Part shown: piece by piece, positions 36,066-47,400 of the stretch | How positions within the stretch are numbered: position 1 is the first letter of the stretch | Layout: every line of letters begins with the position of its first letter | DNA from: Brachionus koreanus | Lineage: Eukaryota; Rotifera; Eurotatoria; Ploima; Brachionidae | DNA length: 64,000 nt | Direction of reading: 5' to 3' | NCBI GenBank assembly: GCA_016987375.1 | Contig: PJRA01000313.1 | Coordinates: 2,597,146 to 2,661,145, forward strand | Program-made: the position numbers and the translations under genes | Notes under the pieces: model-generated | Database searches by the model: none | Told to the model about the DNA's origin: nothing | Seen by the model: the letters and a program-made list of their open reading frames with translations, nothing else

Positions 36066-37651
36066 ATTGTTAATTTAAGCAAAATTTATTTTTCTATAAA
36101 ATAATAAAAAAAATTCTATTTTGCTTAGCTTTGAAAAACAATTTAGTCCAATAATCAACTATTGCGCATTTTTAATCTATCCTAGTCATTAAGTCAAAAT
36201 AGAAATTATCAAAAAAAGCTAGATTTTTGTATTTAAAAAAAAGTATTAGCTTAAGATATTTTTGAAAAAAAGTCCCAACTTTTTATCTTAGACTCTGTTT
36301 TTTGCTTCCCATCATCTAGAATTAATAATTTCCCCAAATAAAAAAAAAACATAAATTATTCCAATATTATTTTGAATCTTCAAAATTCCGATATTTGATT
36401 TTTATGGAAAAATCATAAAAAACTTAACAAACACTCAATTTTTTTCGGGCTCAAAATAAACCGAATACTAGTGTCTTAATTATAAAAACTAAAAATTAAT
36501 TAACAAATTTTTCAAAAGTGTTTCAAATAAAGTCAAAATTTACTCCATGCTTTTTAATAATATTAATTTTGATAACTAATTTTTTTCATTTAGATATTTA
36601 AATTATGTATTTTATTTATATTTTTATTAATCGTTTTGTTTAAAGCAATTATTGATAATCATTATCTAACTTTTTGAATAAAAAAAAAATTGATCTTTTT
36701 GTTTTCTTTTCTTTTAACTTTATATTCCATGAAAATAAAAACATTTTGCCACAAAAAAATTAATTCATTTTTGAACAATTTTTACGATTAAAAAAAAAAT
36801 TATAAAATGATAAAATTTATTCTTCTTCTATTTTATCTATTATATTTTTAAAAATTTTTTTCTATTCGAATTAAAGTTCTATTCTTTAAAGGAAAATTAG
36901 AATACTTAACAATTTTCTATTTATTTTAATTACCTACCAATTGTTGTTTTTTGTTTTTAGATAAATTAATAAAATAATTATTTTAAATAAATCATTACAA
37001 TAAAGTTCAGATTCAATCAAATATGAACTAATAACGTCAGGATAATACCTTTTATAAATCAAAACTTATACAATAAAAACATAAAATACAATAAATTTTA
37101 CTAGATTTGAGAAAAATGTTTAATTTTTAGTGTTTTTTGATCATGTCTTTCAGAAAACTAGAACCAAAAAAATAAATAAAAGGCTGATTTTCAATAGAAA
37201 AAATAGTATATAAATCTGGCAATGTTAAATATACAAAGTAATACTTTTGTAATATGGAACAACTTAGGTAGTAAGTAAGTGGTCAACTAATTGAACAAAA
37301 TGGATAGATTTTGAAAAAAAAATCTGGTTAATTCAGTTTGTATTTGTGTAGTTAATTTGCTATTAATTATGGTTTGTCTTCATTTCTCGTAATTAGACAA
37401 ACGATATCTTGTTTCCTCATCTATTGTTTCAAGCTTGAGTTATATATGAATAAAGCGAACCGATATTTTATCTGTTTAAAGGTGGTGAATAAATATAAAC
37501 AGTTTATGACATAAAAATAAAAATAACTGCCACAGTGAAGTATCCAATAACTTATGGTTTGACTTTAAAAGCTTAAATGTAGTGTTAATTTGATTAATTT
37601 TTTTTTGTTTTTTTTATGCAAATTATTTAATTTTCTTACAACAAATTTTGT
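36066..37651. other. Intergenic, no gene seen
   Basis: About 1.6 kb of AT-rich DNA containing the MAF1 promoter side. No exon was recognised. Confidence 0.5.
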
Positions 37652-38453
37652 TTAACGTGTTTGACGAAATTCTTGTTCAGACATGAATCTTGCTCTTCTT
37701 GACACAACCAATCTCAAATGACATTTTGGTTTATCATAATAATAACTGTACAACAAAAATGTAAATTTTAATAAATTTTTACGATTGAAAATATAACAAA
37801 CATATAACTTAAAAAAGTTATGTAAAAATATTTTTAAGATTAGTTTCTCCCTGATAATTAAGCTTTTTTTTAATCATTGTTTGTTAAGTCAAGCCCTTTT
37901 TCAAAATTAAAATAAATTTTATCCCAATTTTTTTCATTTTTTCTAGCATTTTTATGCATTGGATCTTTTTTTTTTGCTTATTTCTTCCAAACTTTTAATA
38001 TCCTTTAGGTTCCAGATTTCCTGATTTTCAAATAGCACACTTTTTCAACTTGGAATGTTGTTCATAATTATTTGAGATGGAAAAGGCATTGTAAAGATTA
38101 CCAGCAGTAAAATTAATCAGATCAAAAACTATTTTGTTAATTTTTTTGAATGAATCGTGATCTCTATCACGTACGATTTAAAAAGAAAATTCACTCGTGA
38201 TATGATCTCTATTACAGTCATTGATCGGATAAACTAGCAAAATTTTTCATAAAAACTATTCAAGCAAATAAGGCTAGTATTTAATTCTTAAAAAACTTTT
38301 ATGAGTTTTCAGAAAAAATATCTAATTTGTCTACATAAATAAATTTGAATTTTTTATTAATAATCAACTGTGATTTCTATTGTAAAAAAGTTAAAAAAAA
38401 CATGAACTTACTTCACTTAATAATAAGATAATTAGAATTAAAAAACAAAACAT
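37652..38453 (-). CDS. Tentative small secreted-protein gene
   Basis: Three exon-like pieces on the minus strand. The first (38453-38412) reads MFCFLILIILLLSE, a signal-peptide-like start ending at the strong donor GTAAGT. A middle frame (roughly 38175-38041) reads KINKIVFDLINFTAGNLYN and onwards, ending at a phase-2 donor (GTTGAA or GTGTGC). The last exon (37745-37652) follows the strong acceptor TTTTTGTTGTACAG and reads YYYDKPKCHLRLVV...EFRQTR before TAA. The phases of middle and last exons agree. The junction between signal exon and middle exon is unresolved: no acceptor gives matching phase, so another small exon may be missing. I recognise no family. A dibasic RR in the last exon could be a processing site (inference). 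Confidence 0.3.
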
Positions 38454-38694
38454 CGATACAAATTTTTGATTTTTTTCATATTTAAAGGCAAATGCACTAG
38501 CCTGTTGATTAACCTTAAAATTGAGAAAAAAAGTTAAAGTTAAAATGAAATTTAAAAAAAAACAATTGTCAATTATGAGCAAAACACACACAATAATTTG
38601 AAACAATTAAAAGTCTAAAAATTAGAATGAATTTTTAAATTTTAATAAAAAAACAAGACTAATTTATGTTTAAAATTTAAATTTAAATAAAGAA

Positions 38695-39563
38695 ATGGAT
38701 TCCCAGTCTGCATTTCAAGGAGTCTTTCACTCAACAAGTAAATATTTTATTCTAAAACATTGGAACTTTTTTTAGGTTAAAAATTTTAGTCAATGATATG
38801 GAAGAAAACATGGTTGATATGGACGAAATTTTTGATAATGTGCCAGATAGGCGCGAAAGGTTTAAACTGCTTGGAAGAATCTTGCATGAAAAATGGAATC
38901 AATCAAATCAAATAATTCAAAAACAAGCTCAAAAACTTACGGAATTAAGTAGAGAAAATTACCACCTGATTTGCTTAGTACTTAATCTTAAACAAAGAGT
39001 TTGCTTAATTTAAATATTTTTAATTAATTTTATTTTCATTTTAATTTTGGTAGATAAATGAACTTGAAAGTCAACAAAACGCCCGAGTGGAAAGCTCACA
39101 GATTCACTATGAATCATTACAGACACCAGTAACAAGTCGAAATTTTAACGATGAAAATTCTGATCCAGATGTTATCCTTGAATTAAATAAAGAAATTCAG
39201 TCCAAATCAATTTGTAAGTCAGTTTCTTCGCCAGCTATAATGACAAGCGCAAAGCACAAAGCAGGCTCTGGATTCAAAAAAGAATTTCGTCTTTTTAATA
39301 CCAAAATTTCAATATCTCATGGAAAACATTTGAATAAGGATATTGATGAAAATTCAGCATCGAATGGCAACGAAAAAAACACATTGGATAGAATGGACAC
39401 GCGATCATCTCTAATAAATTTGTTTAAAAAACCGAAAAAAGACCACAAGCAAAAATCAAAAAGGTTTTTTTTTAAAATATTTGAAAAAAATTTTTAAGCA
39501 AATTTTTTTAGACTATCATCGAGTTTGATTGAAAATTTGAGAGTATTTGATAAAGACTCGTGA
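38695..39563 (+). CDS. Coiled-coil protein of unknown family
   Basis: Four exons: 38695-38737, 38790-38998, 39054-39463, 39512-39563; 237 residues with consistent GT-AG junctions and frame. After a short Ser/Gln start and an acidic stretch (EENMVDMDEIFDN), residues about 25-90 form a heptad-rich coiled coil (RFKLLGRILHEKWNQ through ENYHLICLVLNLKQRINELE). The rest is Ser/Lys-rich and probably disordered. It has a basic patch KKPKKDHKQKSKR near the C terminus. The plan of a short N-terminal coiled coil plus basic disordered tail recalls shugoshin-like proteins, but no diagnostic motif is visible, so no name is given. The 52-base first intron was fitted by avoiding an in-frame stop at the nearer acceptor. 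Confidence 0.7.
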
Positions 39564-39933
39564 TTATGTGCCATCTTATGATAATTTAAAATTGAACAGA
39601 AAAAAATTGAATTTGTATTTAATTTGTATTTATTCTTTTTGCGTTATTAAAAATTGATTAAAATTAATTTTTCTAAAGCAAATCAAATTTAATTAATTTT
39701 TCCTTCTAATTGATATATAAATTGATAAAAAATGCAAAAAAGATAAAAAAATTTTCCAAATTTTATTCAATTTTTATTCAAATAATTCTAAAACCTTTTT
39801 TAAACAAGAAATAATTAGAAAAATTTCAAACAATTTATTTTCTAAAATTGAGTTCAAAAATATTTGATAGAATAAGTTCACTATTTTAATCATTAATAAT
39901 TAAAATTTTATTATATAATAAATAAAAAAACTT

Positions 39934-40560
39934 TTATTCAACAATATTTTTATTTTTTATATCATTAAGTTTTCTATTTTTGTCCAAATAATCGCTATGA
40001 TTTAGCAAATCCGACAATTGTTCTCCAATACTGTCAAGCTTTGGCATTAGAATTGCAAAAAAACCCTCAGTATGTGGTTTTTCTTGAATTAGTTCAGGTT
40101 TTTTTATTAACCTTTCATTAATCTCTATCAATTTAGCATTTAGACAAGCATAAATTAGAAAATATCTTTCTTCAGCCTCATTCTCATCTCTTTCTAAGAC
40201 CTCACAATAAACTTTGCACAGTGGCTGATTGGCATTAACATTTTTGGCATGATGTTTGTGCTTACCGCTCATTTCCTCATTTACATTTTGGATATAATCA
40301 ACCTTTTTAACTCTATACTTTTTTTTGTTCAAGATTGGATGGCTAGGTGCAATAAAACAAACTGCTACTCGGTTGGAATGCATCATAACTAAGTGATCAT
40401 TGCTAGGATATTTTACGTCAAGTTTGTAATATTTTTTAAAATAGCGTTCTGTGTAGGACAAATAGTGCGCTCGTTTTGACTCAGAAATGTTTAAATTCTC
40501 ATTTAGAATTATCAAGTCATCTTCGTTGTCTTCACAGTGAAACTTACGCTTAAGGTCCAT
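39934..40560 (-). CDS. ABITRAM: ABITRAM (FAM206A / Simiate)
   Basis: A single exon of 208 residues. After an N-terminal acidic extension, the family core begins ERYFKKYYKLDVKYPSNDH and continues with LVMMHSNRVAVCF, APSHPIL, SGKHK, PLCKVYC, LIEINERLIKKP, then LIQEKPHTEGFFAILMPKL. These match the ABITRAM family in order and spacing, with a glycine-cleavage-H/biotinyl-lipoyl-like fold predicted for the core. The mammalian protein binds actin and affects neurite branching and nuclear transcription; function in other animals is largely unknown. The N-terminal extension of about 30 residues is longer than in the human protein. It lies tail-to-head with the F-box gene on the same strand, 263 bases downstream of it. 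Confidence 0.92.
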   Translation of the reverse strand: MDLKRKFHCEDNEDDLIILNENLNISESKRAHYLSYTERYFKKYYKLDVKYPSNDHLVMMHSNRVAVCFIAPSHPILNKKKYRVKKVDYIQNVNEEMSGKHKHHAKNVNANQPLCKVYCEVLERDENEAEERYFLIYACLNAKLIEINERLIKKPELIQEKPHTEGFFAILMPKLDSIGEQLSDLLNHSDYLDKNRKLNDIKNKNIVE

Positions 40561-40823
40561 ATCTTTTCAACAATTTAATCTTTGAAATTATCAAGTTAAA
40601 AATATTATAATTTTCAATTTAAATGAAATTTCAATATCTCATTTTTAGTGTAAGGAGGTATTTAAAATTTTAAAAAATTTTATTTAATATTGATTGCTGA
40701 TAGAAAAAAAAATATTTGCGTATAAATAATTTAATTTTTGTTACAATTATTAATAGAAAAAAATTAATAAAAAAAAACAAAATTTTGTTCAGTTCATTCT
40801 CTTATAAAATTCAGCAAGAAAAT

Positions 40824-41958
40824 TTAAAAGCTACAAACGCAATTTCGGCTTCCGTTAATGGTCCACATAAGCTTTCGATTAAGCATTTTTTCATGACCGA
40901 AATCAATTTCGCACTTGGGCAACACAGGCAAGAGTGATTCGCGAATTTTTTCTCTCTCAATCGATGTATTATTTAAATTCAAATAGCTTAAGTTGACAAA
41001 ATTTTGCAACAATTTAACATTTGATATTCCAAAGCATGATGTTAAGTATAAAGACTTTAAGCAAGATAAATGTTCAGACAATAAATTGAGGCAACTATTT
41101 GTCAAACAAGAAGACATACTAATATTCAAAAATTTTAATTTTTTGGCCAAATGGGGCGATTTGCAAATACTTTGTATGCCAATATCACTTATAAGTGTAT
41201 TAGTTAACTCTAATCTTTCTAAATTTATCAAGTGGGTGACAAGATACTGAATCGAATCATCATTGATGCTCGATTGAGCCTGATTAATACATAAAGTATG
41301 TAAGCATGGCATTTTAAAGCAAATTGTCTTTACATCATCTAAAGTCAGACTACCACTTTTGATTAGAAAAAATTGTTCAACCCCAGACTCAGATTTGTCA
41401 TCAGTGTTGAAAAAATTCCTGCTAAAATTACACCATTTGAATGAAAATATTTTTAATTCTTTTAATAGACTGAAATCTTGAAGAGTTAAAGCAGACAAAT
41501 CTAAGTATTCAAGAACTATTTTGTGAATTTTAGAGCATTTGAAAGACAGAACATTTTTGATGAAATGCGCATCTAGATCAACAAGTCGAGTATTCACTTT
41601 TTCATCTGTTTTGTGTCTAAAATGGTATGAATAATTTCCAGTAATAAATAATTGCTTAGACGATTCATTGCCATATAAAAGAATAGTTTTCGTTATGTCA
41701 TCTAAATTGATTTCGTTCTTGTTATCCCTGAAGTCCAAAATCGTCCATAGTGATGCGTCTTTGACAAGAGAATTCCACTTTTTGCAAACACTGAAATGAA
41801 ATTAAGCTTGATTATCATATTTTAAATTTTTATTAAAAAAGATAATACTTAGCAAGTTGAAGCCGTTGCTTCATTGAAAATAACTTAAAAACTGAGATCA
41901 CAAAAATGTCTGGAAGATCCAAAACAGAAATATTTGCTGATTGCTGGCACTCAACCAT
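40824..41958 (-). CDS. F-box/leucine-rich-repeat protein (FBXL type)
   Basis: Two exons on the minus strand: 41958-41849 and 41790-40824, with a 58-base intron; 358 residues. The F-box spans the junction at about residues 12-55: VLDLPDIFVISVFKLFS, then RLQLA, then VCKKWNSLVKDASLW. It is followed by irregular leucine-rich repeats of the FBXL kind (LERLELTNTLISDIGIQSI; LKFLNISMSSCLTNSCLNLL; LSYLNLNNTSIE). Such proteins are substrate receptors of SCF ubiquitin ligases, binding Skp1 through the F-box and substrate through the LRRs. The overall size and the ending LPKCEIDF resemble FBXL12, but the repeats are too diverged for a confident ortholog call. Confidence 0.88.
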
Positions 41959-42286
41959 TTTAATATGAGAAATTTCTACGACTAATTAATTCTTTTCGTT
42001 CTATCTAATAAAACTAATACAAAAATGAATAGAATAGAGGTTTTTCTATAATTTTTTTCATGGTTAAAAATAAATTTTGCAAAATATATAAACATAAATG
42101 GATAAATAATTATTTTATTGTAATTTTCTAGAAATGGTATAAATTAGGACAAAAAGTTGAGTATAATATGCAATTTGGCGCCATTTGTTCTTGCCTTGAA
42201 TTATATTTGCATTTAGAAAATAATTGCATTAAAATATTTAATTGTTTGCCCAGAATTCTATGTATAATAAATTTTTAAATTAGAAT
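41959..42286. promoter_or_regulatory. Divergent promoter region between the F-box gene and NUDCD3
   Basis: Start codons of the F-box gene (minus) and NUDCD3 (plus) are 328 bases apart, so both promoters lie here. A GC-richer TTGGCGCCATTTG near 42175 (GGCGCC palindrome) is the most distinctive word and a candidate factor site. Confidence 0.45.
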
Positions 42287-43647
42287 ATGAACGATTTTGA
42301 AACACTGTCAGCTAAAGAGGAAAGATATGATGAAATTTTCATGTCAATACTTCAACAAGAAGGCAAAATCGAGCCTTTTTTAGATTCGGTGTTCAAATTT
42401 TTGCATAGAAGGTATTTTTTTTTTAAATAAATAGAATAATTTGACTTTTTTTTTAGGAAACAAATAACATTTTTTTAATTTTAGGACTGACTTTTTTCTA
42501 ATTCAAGAAACATCTGATCAATCATATGGATTTCCACCAAATGTTGCCAAGCAAATAGTTTCAAAAGTAAATTTGGATTCGAAAATATTAAATAAAGTTA
42601 AAATTTTTAATAAAATATTTAAGACGTTTCAAAAATATGATTCTATTCCAAAAGAAAATCTTAAAAAAAAATTACTTGATTCAAGTAAAGAACTTAACTT
42701 ATGTTATGAGATAAGATTTTAATATAATTTAATAATTAGATAAAACTGTCTCTAAATCAAATGAAAAATGTGAAAAAGCTGTTAAAAACTATCAAAAAAA
42801 ATCGGAGCACAATATGTGTTCGTCAAAATTATCATCAACAGAAATAGATGAGCAAGAAAAATTCCAAAAAGATCCATCGAGTTATAATGGAGCCATTCGA
42901 AAAAATTACACATGGACTCAGTCAATAAAAGATATCGATGTTAGAATAAAAGTAAGATGCAGATCAATTTCAAGATCATTGAAAATTTATTTAATTTAAA
43001 TCTAGCTAGATCCAACTATCAAAACTAGCAAAGATGTAAAAGTAAATATAGAAAAGCAATCTCTTAAAATTTCGGTAAATAATCAAGGTATTCGATGATC
43101 TGATTTTATAAAGTTAAATTTTTTAAAGAAGGCTTTATTTCAAAAATTAACCTTAATATTTTTCAGGTTCTTGGCAAACATTAATAGATGACAGACTACC
43201 TTGGACCATTAAGCCAGATGAATGTACTTGGAGTTTATTTCCAGCAGATCATATTCATGTAATTAAATTGAATTATTTTTTAATTTTGTTGTTATTGTTT
43301 CTTTAAAGATAAATTTGGAAAAAATTCAAGAACGTTGGTGGGAAAATTTGCTAATTAATGAGCCAAAAATTGATTTAAAAAAAATTAATCCTGAAAAACC
43401 ACTCGATGACTTAGATGAAGAGAGTCAGGCTAAAATAAAACAAATGATGTATGACGAAAATCAAAAAAGACTTGGTTTGCCTACAGTTGAAGAACAAGTA
43501 TGCATTAATCTTTTCTATGATAGAAACAATGAGGCAATTTTTTTTTAGAAAAATTTGGAAATTTTAAAAAAAGCATGGGATATCGAAGGATCACCATTTA
43601 AAGGAACTCCATTTGATCCGTCTGTTTTGAAAAAAACGCAAAATTAA
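42287..43647 (+). CDS. NUDCD3: NUDCD3, NudC-domain co-chaperone
   Basis: Eight exons: 42287-42411, 42485-42566, 42624-42684, 42740-42951, 43006-43087, 43167-43258, 43309-43497, 43549-43647 (313 residues). All junctions are GT-AG and phases match. The N-terminal NudC-type dimer domain reads YDEIFMSILQQEGKIEPFLD, then FKFLHRRTDFFLI. A short charged linker follows. The CS (p23-like) domain begins at KDPSSYNGAIRKNYTWTQS and includes VNIEKQSLKISVNN, DDRLPWTIKPDECTWSL and WWENLL. The tail EGSPFKGTPFDPS is diagnostic of NUDCD3 rather than NUDC or NUDCD2. NUDCD3 works with Hsp90/Hsp70 to fold dynein intermediate chains and Kelch proteins. Confidence 0.95.
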
Positions 43648-43822
43648 TTTAAATATTCATCAGAATTCTATTTTATTTTTTATTTTTTTTTAATTAAATT
43701 ATGATCAAAACAAATATTTTGAAAAAAAAAATAATCAACAAGCTACTAAAAAAGCTTGTCTAATATTTTAATAATCACTGTTAAATATAAAAAATGTTCT
43801 TTTAATTTTTAAAAGTTAAAAT

Positions 43823-44348
43823 ATGGCTGATGATATGGAAGATCAAGTAAAAAAATAACTAGTTTAAAAATAAAAAATAATTAAATTTTATGTTAGTTTG
43901 ATGACGAAAATCATGAGGTTGAAACTGAGACTAATTCTACAGATAAAAAAAAACACTATTTTTTAAAAGAATGTAAAATTAAATATTAAAAAAATAAGCC
44001 TTTTTTAAAATTAATTTTTTATTAGTGAAAATGATGATGTACGGCTTTGGTGATGAAGAAAACCCATATCAAGAATCAGTAGAACTTCTTGAAGACTTAG
44101 TCATTCATTTTGTTCAAGACATGGTCTCTTTTTTAAAGAAATCCTATTTTTCTTTTAATCTTTTTATTAAAATTTAGTAGACTATCAAAATTATGGAAGT
44201 TAATAAACAAAACAAAGTCCAAATAGAAGATTTGATGTATTTGCTTAGAAAAGACCCCAGAAAATATGCTCGCGCCAAAGATTTGTTAATAATGAATGAA
44301 GAATTAAAAAAGGCTAGAAAAGCTTTCGACGAAGCGGCAAAATATTAA
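43823..44348 (+). CDS. TAF13: TAF13, TFIID subunit
   Basis: Four exons: 43823-43846, 43897-43972, 44026-44123, 44181-44348; 121 residues. After an acidic start (MADDMEDQFDDENHEVE) comes the histone-fold domain: YFLKELKMMMYGFGDEENPY, VELLEDLVIHFVQDM, VQIEDLMYLLRKDPRKYARA, then LLIMNEELKKARKAFDEA. This matches human TAF13 across its length. TAF13 pairs with TAF11 through histone folds inside TFIID and contacts TBP at RNA polymerase II promoters. The first coding exon is only 24 bases. In exon 4 the acceptor is the second of two adjacent TAGs; the first would leave an in-frame stop. Confidence 0.95.
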
Positions 44349-45782
44349 TTTAATTTTTAATGATTGAATAATTTTTTTTGATTACTTTGTAAATAAATAC
44401 TAGAATAAAACTCTTGTTGTTATTAACTATTTAAATTTATTCAAATAGTTTCTGGCACAATGACTTGAAAATATGAATTTAAAAATTTTTATTTTTACTT
44501 GAAAATTTAAAGAAAAACTTAACTTAAAAAAAGATTAGGCTATCTACATGTTAATTAAAGCTTTAGTTTTGTCTAAATAAATAAATAATTTGAGAGAATG
44601 AATATGAAATTTTTTTCAATAAAAGAAAACTATAAAAGAAAAATTTTAGCACCCATTAAGTCAAAGATTAGCGAGAAGAAACCATTCAACATGTTTTTTT
44701 TAAATTCAATTGTTTCAAGGAAAGTAGGCGTTTTTAGCTGAAGAATTTAAAAGGTAAAAAAAAATTATTGTTTGATAAGTACTAGCGTTAAAAGGCTTTT
44801 TGATAATTAAAGGAAAAATTCATCCATAGTTTTTGAATTAAGCCATGCATTTTTCAATCATTGCCGTTTTAATCAAAGCTTACCTAGAGTGCTCATAAAC
44901 GATTAAAATACTGAAATTTATAATGTAAACGAAACAATTAAATTAAAATTCATACCGACAATAATATTCCTATGTCAATAAATTAAGATTAAAATTTCAA
45001 GCTATTTATTGAATTCGAAAATTTGCATTTAAAAAAAATTTATTGATAAGCGCTTAGAATCGACTATTTGCACGACTTATTCTAAATATGTGTTTTGAAA
45101 ATTTTTTCTTAGTTTCATGAGCGCTAAGTCCAAAAGAAAAAATACTTTGGAAAAATATTTTATTTTGTTTCTAAAGAATTGTTTCTAGCTTTGAAATACG
45201 CCATCTGACGAAATTTATTTGTTTGTTTTCTCTAGAAAAAAAAAAGAATAAAAAATTTGGGGGGGTCTTAAAATAAATTTTGGAAAGAAACGTTTTATTT
45301 TTGTTAGGTAATGTTATTTGAGTATTTAAAATTTTTAATTTTATTATAACAACAAAAAATTTAAAGCTTGCTAAAATATAAGAGTTTTTTTTTACCGAAT
45401 TTCACCTTAGCTGTCAACTAATTATGATCACTTTTAAAACAGTGGCACTGTAATTTACATTTAGAAAAAAATTTGTAATAATTATTTCTCGAAAAAAAAA
45501 CATTGTAGCTTGTTGACAAAATATTGAAGGATGCTAAGGTTTCACTACTTTTCAGATTTATTCACTGTAAACTTTATTTGCCAAACACATATAAATCTTT
45601 CAAAAAAATAACAAAAATAATTTCAAATTTTGAGATTTAAAATTAATTAGTTTGAAAAATTCTAAGTTTTCCTATCCGAAGATACCTTTAGATGTAAGAA
45701 TAAAGCTTTCGCTCAAATTGATTTGTGTTTGATTTGTTTTAAATAATCTTCTTTATTTTTTCTAAATAAACAAATTTCCAAA
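44349..45782. other. Intergenic, no gene seen
   Basis: About 1.4 kb without an exon-like frame. A G7 run at 45259-45265 is unusual in this AT-rich context. The end of the region is the promoter of the next gene. Confidence 0.5.
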
Positions 45783-47400
45783 ATGGATGAAAAATTGCAT
45801 AGATTGATGCCCAGAAACAAGACTGGTAAGATTTTAATAATATTTTTCAAAATCCTCAAAGCTTTTATTTTTTTTTGGAGTTCGTTTTTGCTTACTTAAG
45901 GCTCATTAATTAATTTAATTTTAAATCAAGCTTAGTATTTGTTTTACTTAATCTAATTTCTTTTAAGACAAACTCAAAACTTAAAAATTATTTTTTTCCG
46001 AAATTAAATGAATCATTCTAGCTTTTAATGAAAAAAAAATAATCAATTTTTCTTTAGGCATTTATGCAAGTGAAATTCGCAGTATGTTGGTGCCAAATAC
46101 AGCTGAAACACAACGAAAGATGTCTTCAGGTAATCAACGTCCTGATTTAGGTTTTAGAAAACATTCTGCTTTTAAAGTCAGTCTAAGGCCAAGAATTGCA
46201 TTGGCCACAGTGAACACCAAGCTCATGGAGCAGCAACGACCCAATACAAAAGAAAGCAATCTACAAGAGTTTTTAGTTGAGGATGATTCAGACAAAAATT
46301 CAAACACTTTCAACGAAACCGAAAATTACATTGACTCGTTGATTGCAAACAAACACCGTTTCAGACCATCTGCTGTCTTAAGAAGAAACAAGTTAAGCGA
46401 TGACAGATCGGGCCTGCCGAGCTCAAGATCTTCTTCTTCCAAAAGTATAAGTCTCTACAATTGAAACAAAAATACTATCATGTATCCAGAAATAACCAAG
46501 TCCTTATCACCTGTTATCATTAATCGAAAAGAAATTAAAATTTCTAAAAATGACCAAGTCGGGCCACAGCGCCAAAAATCTCAATTAGCCAAAGAAAATT
46601 TTGACCATGAGAGTAGGTTTAAAGACTGCTCTGAGTCCGATCTTATGTCGCCAAAGACAAAAACTGATGCTACAAGTTTGTCTAATGGAATCAATCTTAT
46701 TCCTAGTAGAACAAAGCTTGATCTGTTCAATGAGATATACGAAAATCTTCATAAAAATGGAAGATATAATGAGCTTAAACAAAATTTTCACTCAAAATAC
46801 TCAATGGACAATGTACATTTGAGTGATGAGAACACAGAGATGATGATCAAAAATTTAACTGAAGAAGAGTTTGTAAATTTGCTTAAAGAATACAGAAAAA
46901 CCCAGGAGCTTAATGTCAATTCGGTTGTCTCAAAGAGAAACAAAGATAAAAATGAAAAATTAAACTCTAATCTAAGATCGTCAGCAAAAATAATTAATTT
47001 AAAAGGCGAATTTGAACGCTGTTCTACTTTTGCCAATATTTATTCACATTCAAATAGTAGATTTCCTCCTGGAAGAAAAAAAAATCAATTTTTCTCGGGC
47101 AATAATGAAAAATTTCTTATTAATGCAAATAGACTGCCTGATTATTTTGTAAACTATTTAAATAACAAAATACTGGTTCGAACATCAGCAAAAAGTTATG
47201 TTGGATTTGTGGCAAATAAAAGCTCTGATTTTTCCAATTCTCATTTGAGAGACTTAAGTAAAACTGAAATTAAGAGTGAAAACGATATTGTTCAAACACT
47301 AAACGAACCTTCACCTTCAATCCAACCGGATGAAAATCTTGAAAATCAAAAATTTCAACAACCATTAAAAATTTTAAATATTCCAACCACTGCCAACTAA
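45783..47400 (+). CDS. Orphan 446-residue Ser/Asn/Lys-rich protein
   Basis: Three exons: 45783-45825, 46058-46444, 46490-47400. The first intron is 232 bases. The second is a 45-base GTATAAGT...ATCCAG interval that contains a TGA in the reading frame (46462-46464); splicing it keeps the frame and yields ...SSSSK-KITKSLSP. Without splicing there would be two frames, 46058-46464 and 46480-47400, in the same register. The protein is hydrophilic and probably mostly disordered. It starts MDEKLHRLMPRNKTGIYASE and has a possibly helical segment near LDLFNEIYENLHKNGRYNELK and TEEEFVNLLKEYRKTQEL. There is no membrane segment or signal peptide. I recognise no family; a cytoskeletal or ciliary role could be guessed from neither motif nor context. 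Confidence 0.7.

Noticed and set aside
38155..38220. Hairpin-like TCGTGATCTCTATCACGTACGA
   Set aside because: The arms are short and it overlaps the tentative middle exon region. No terminator or regulatory family matches it.
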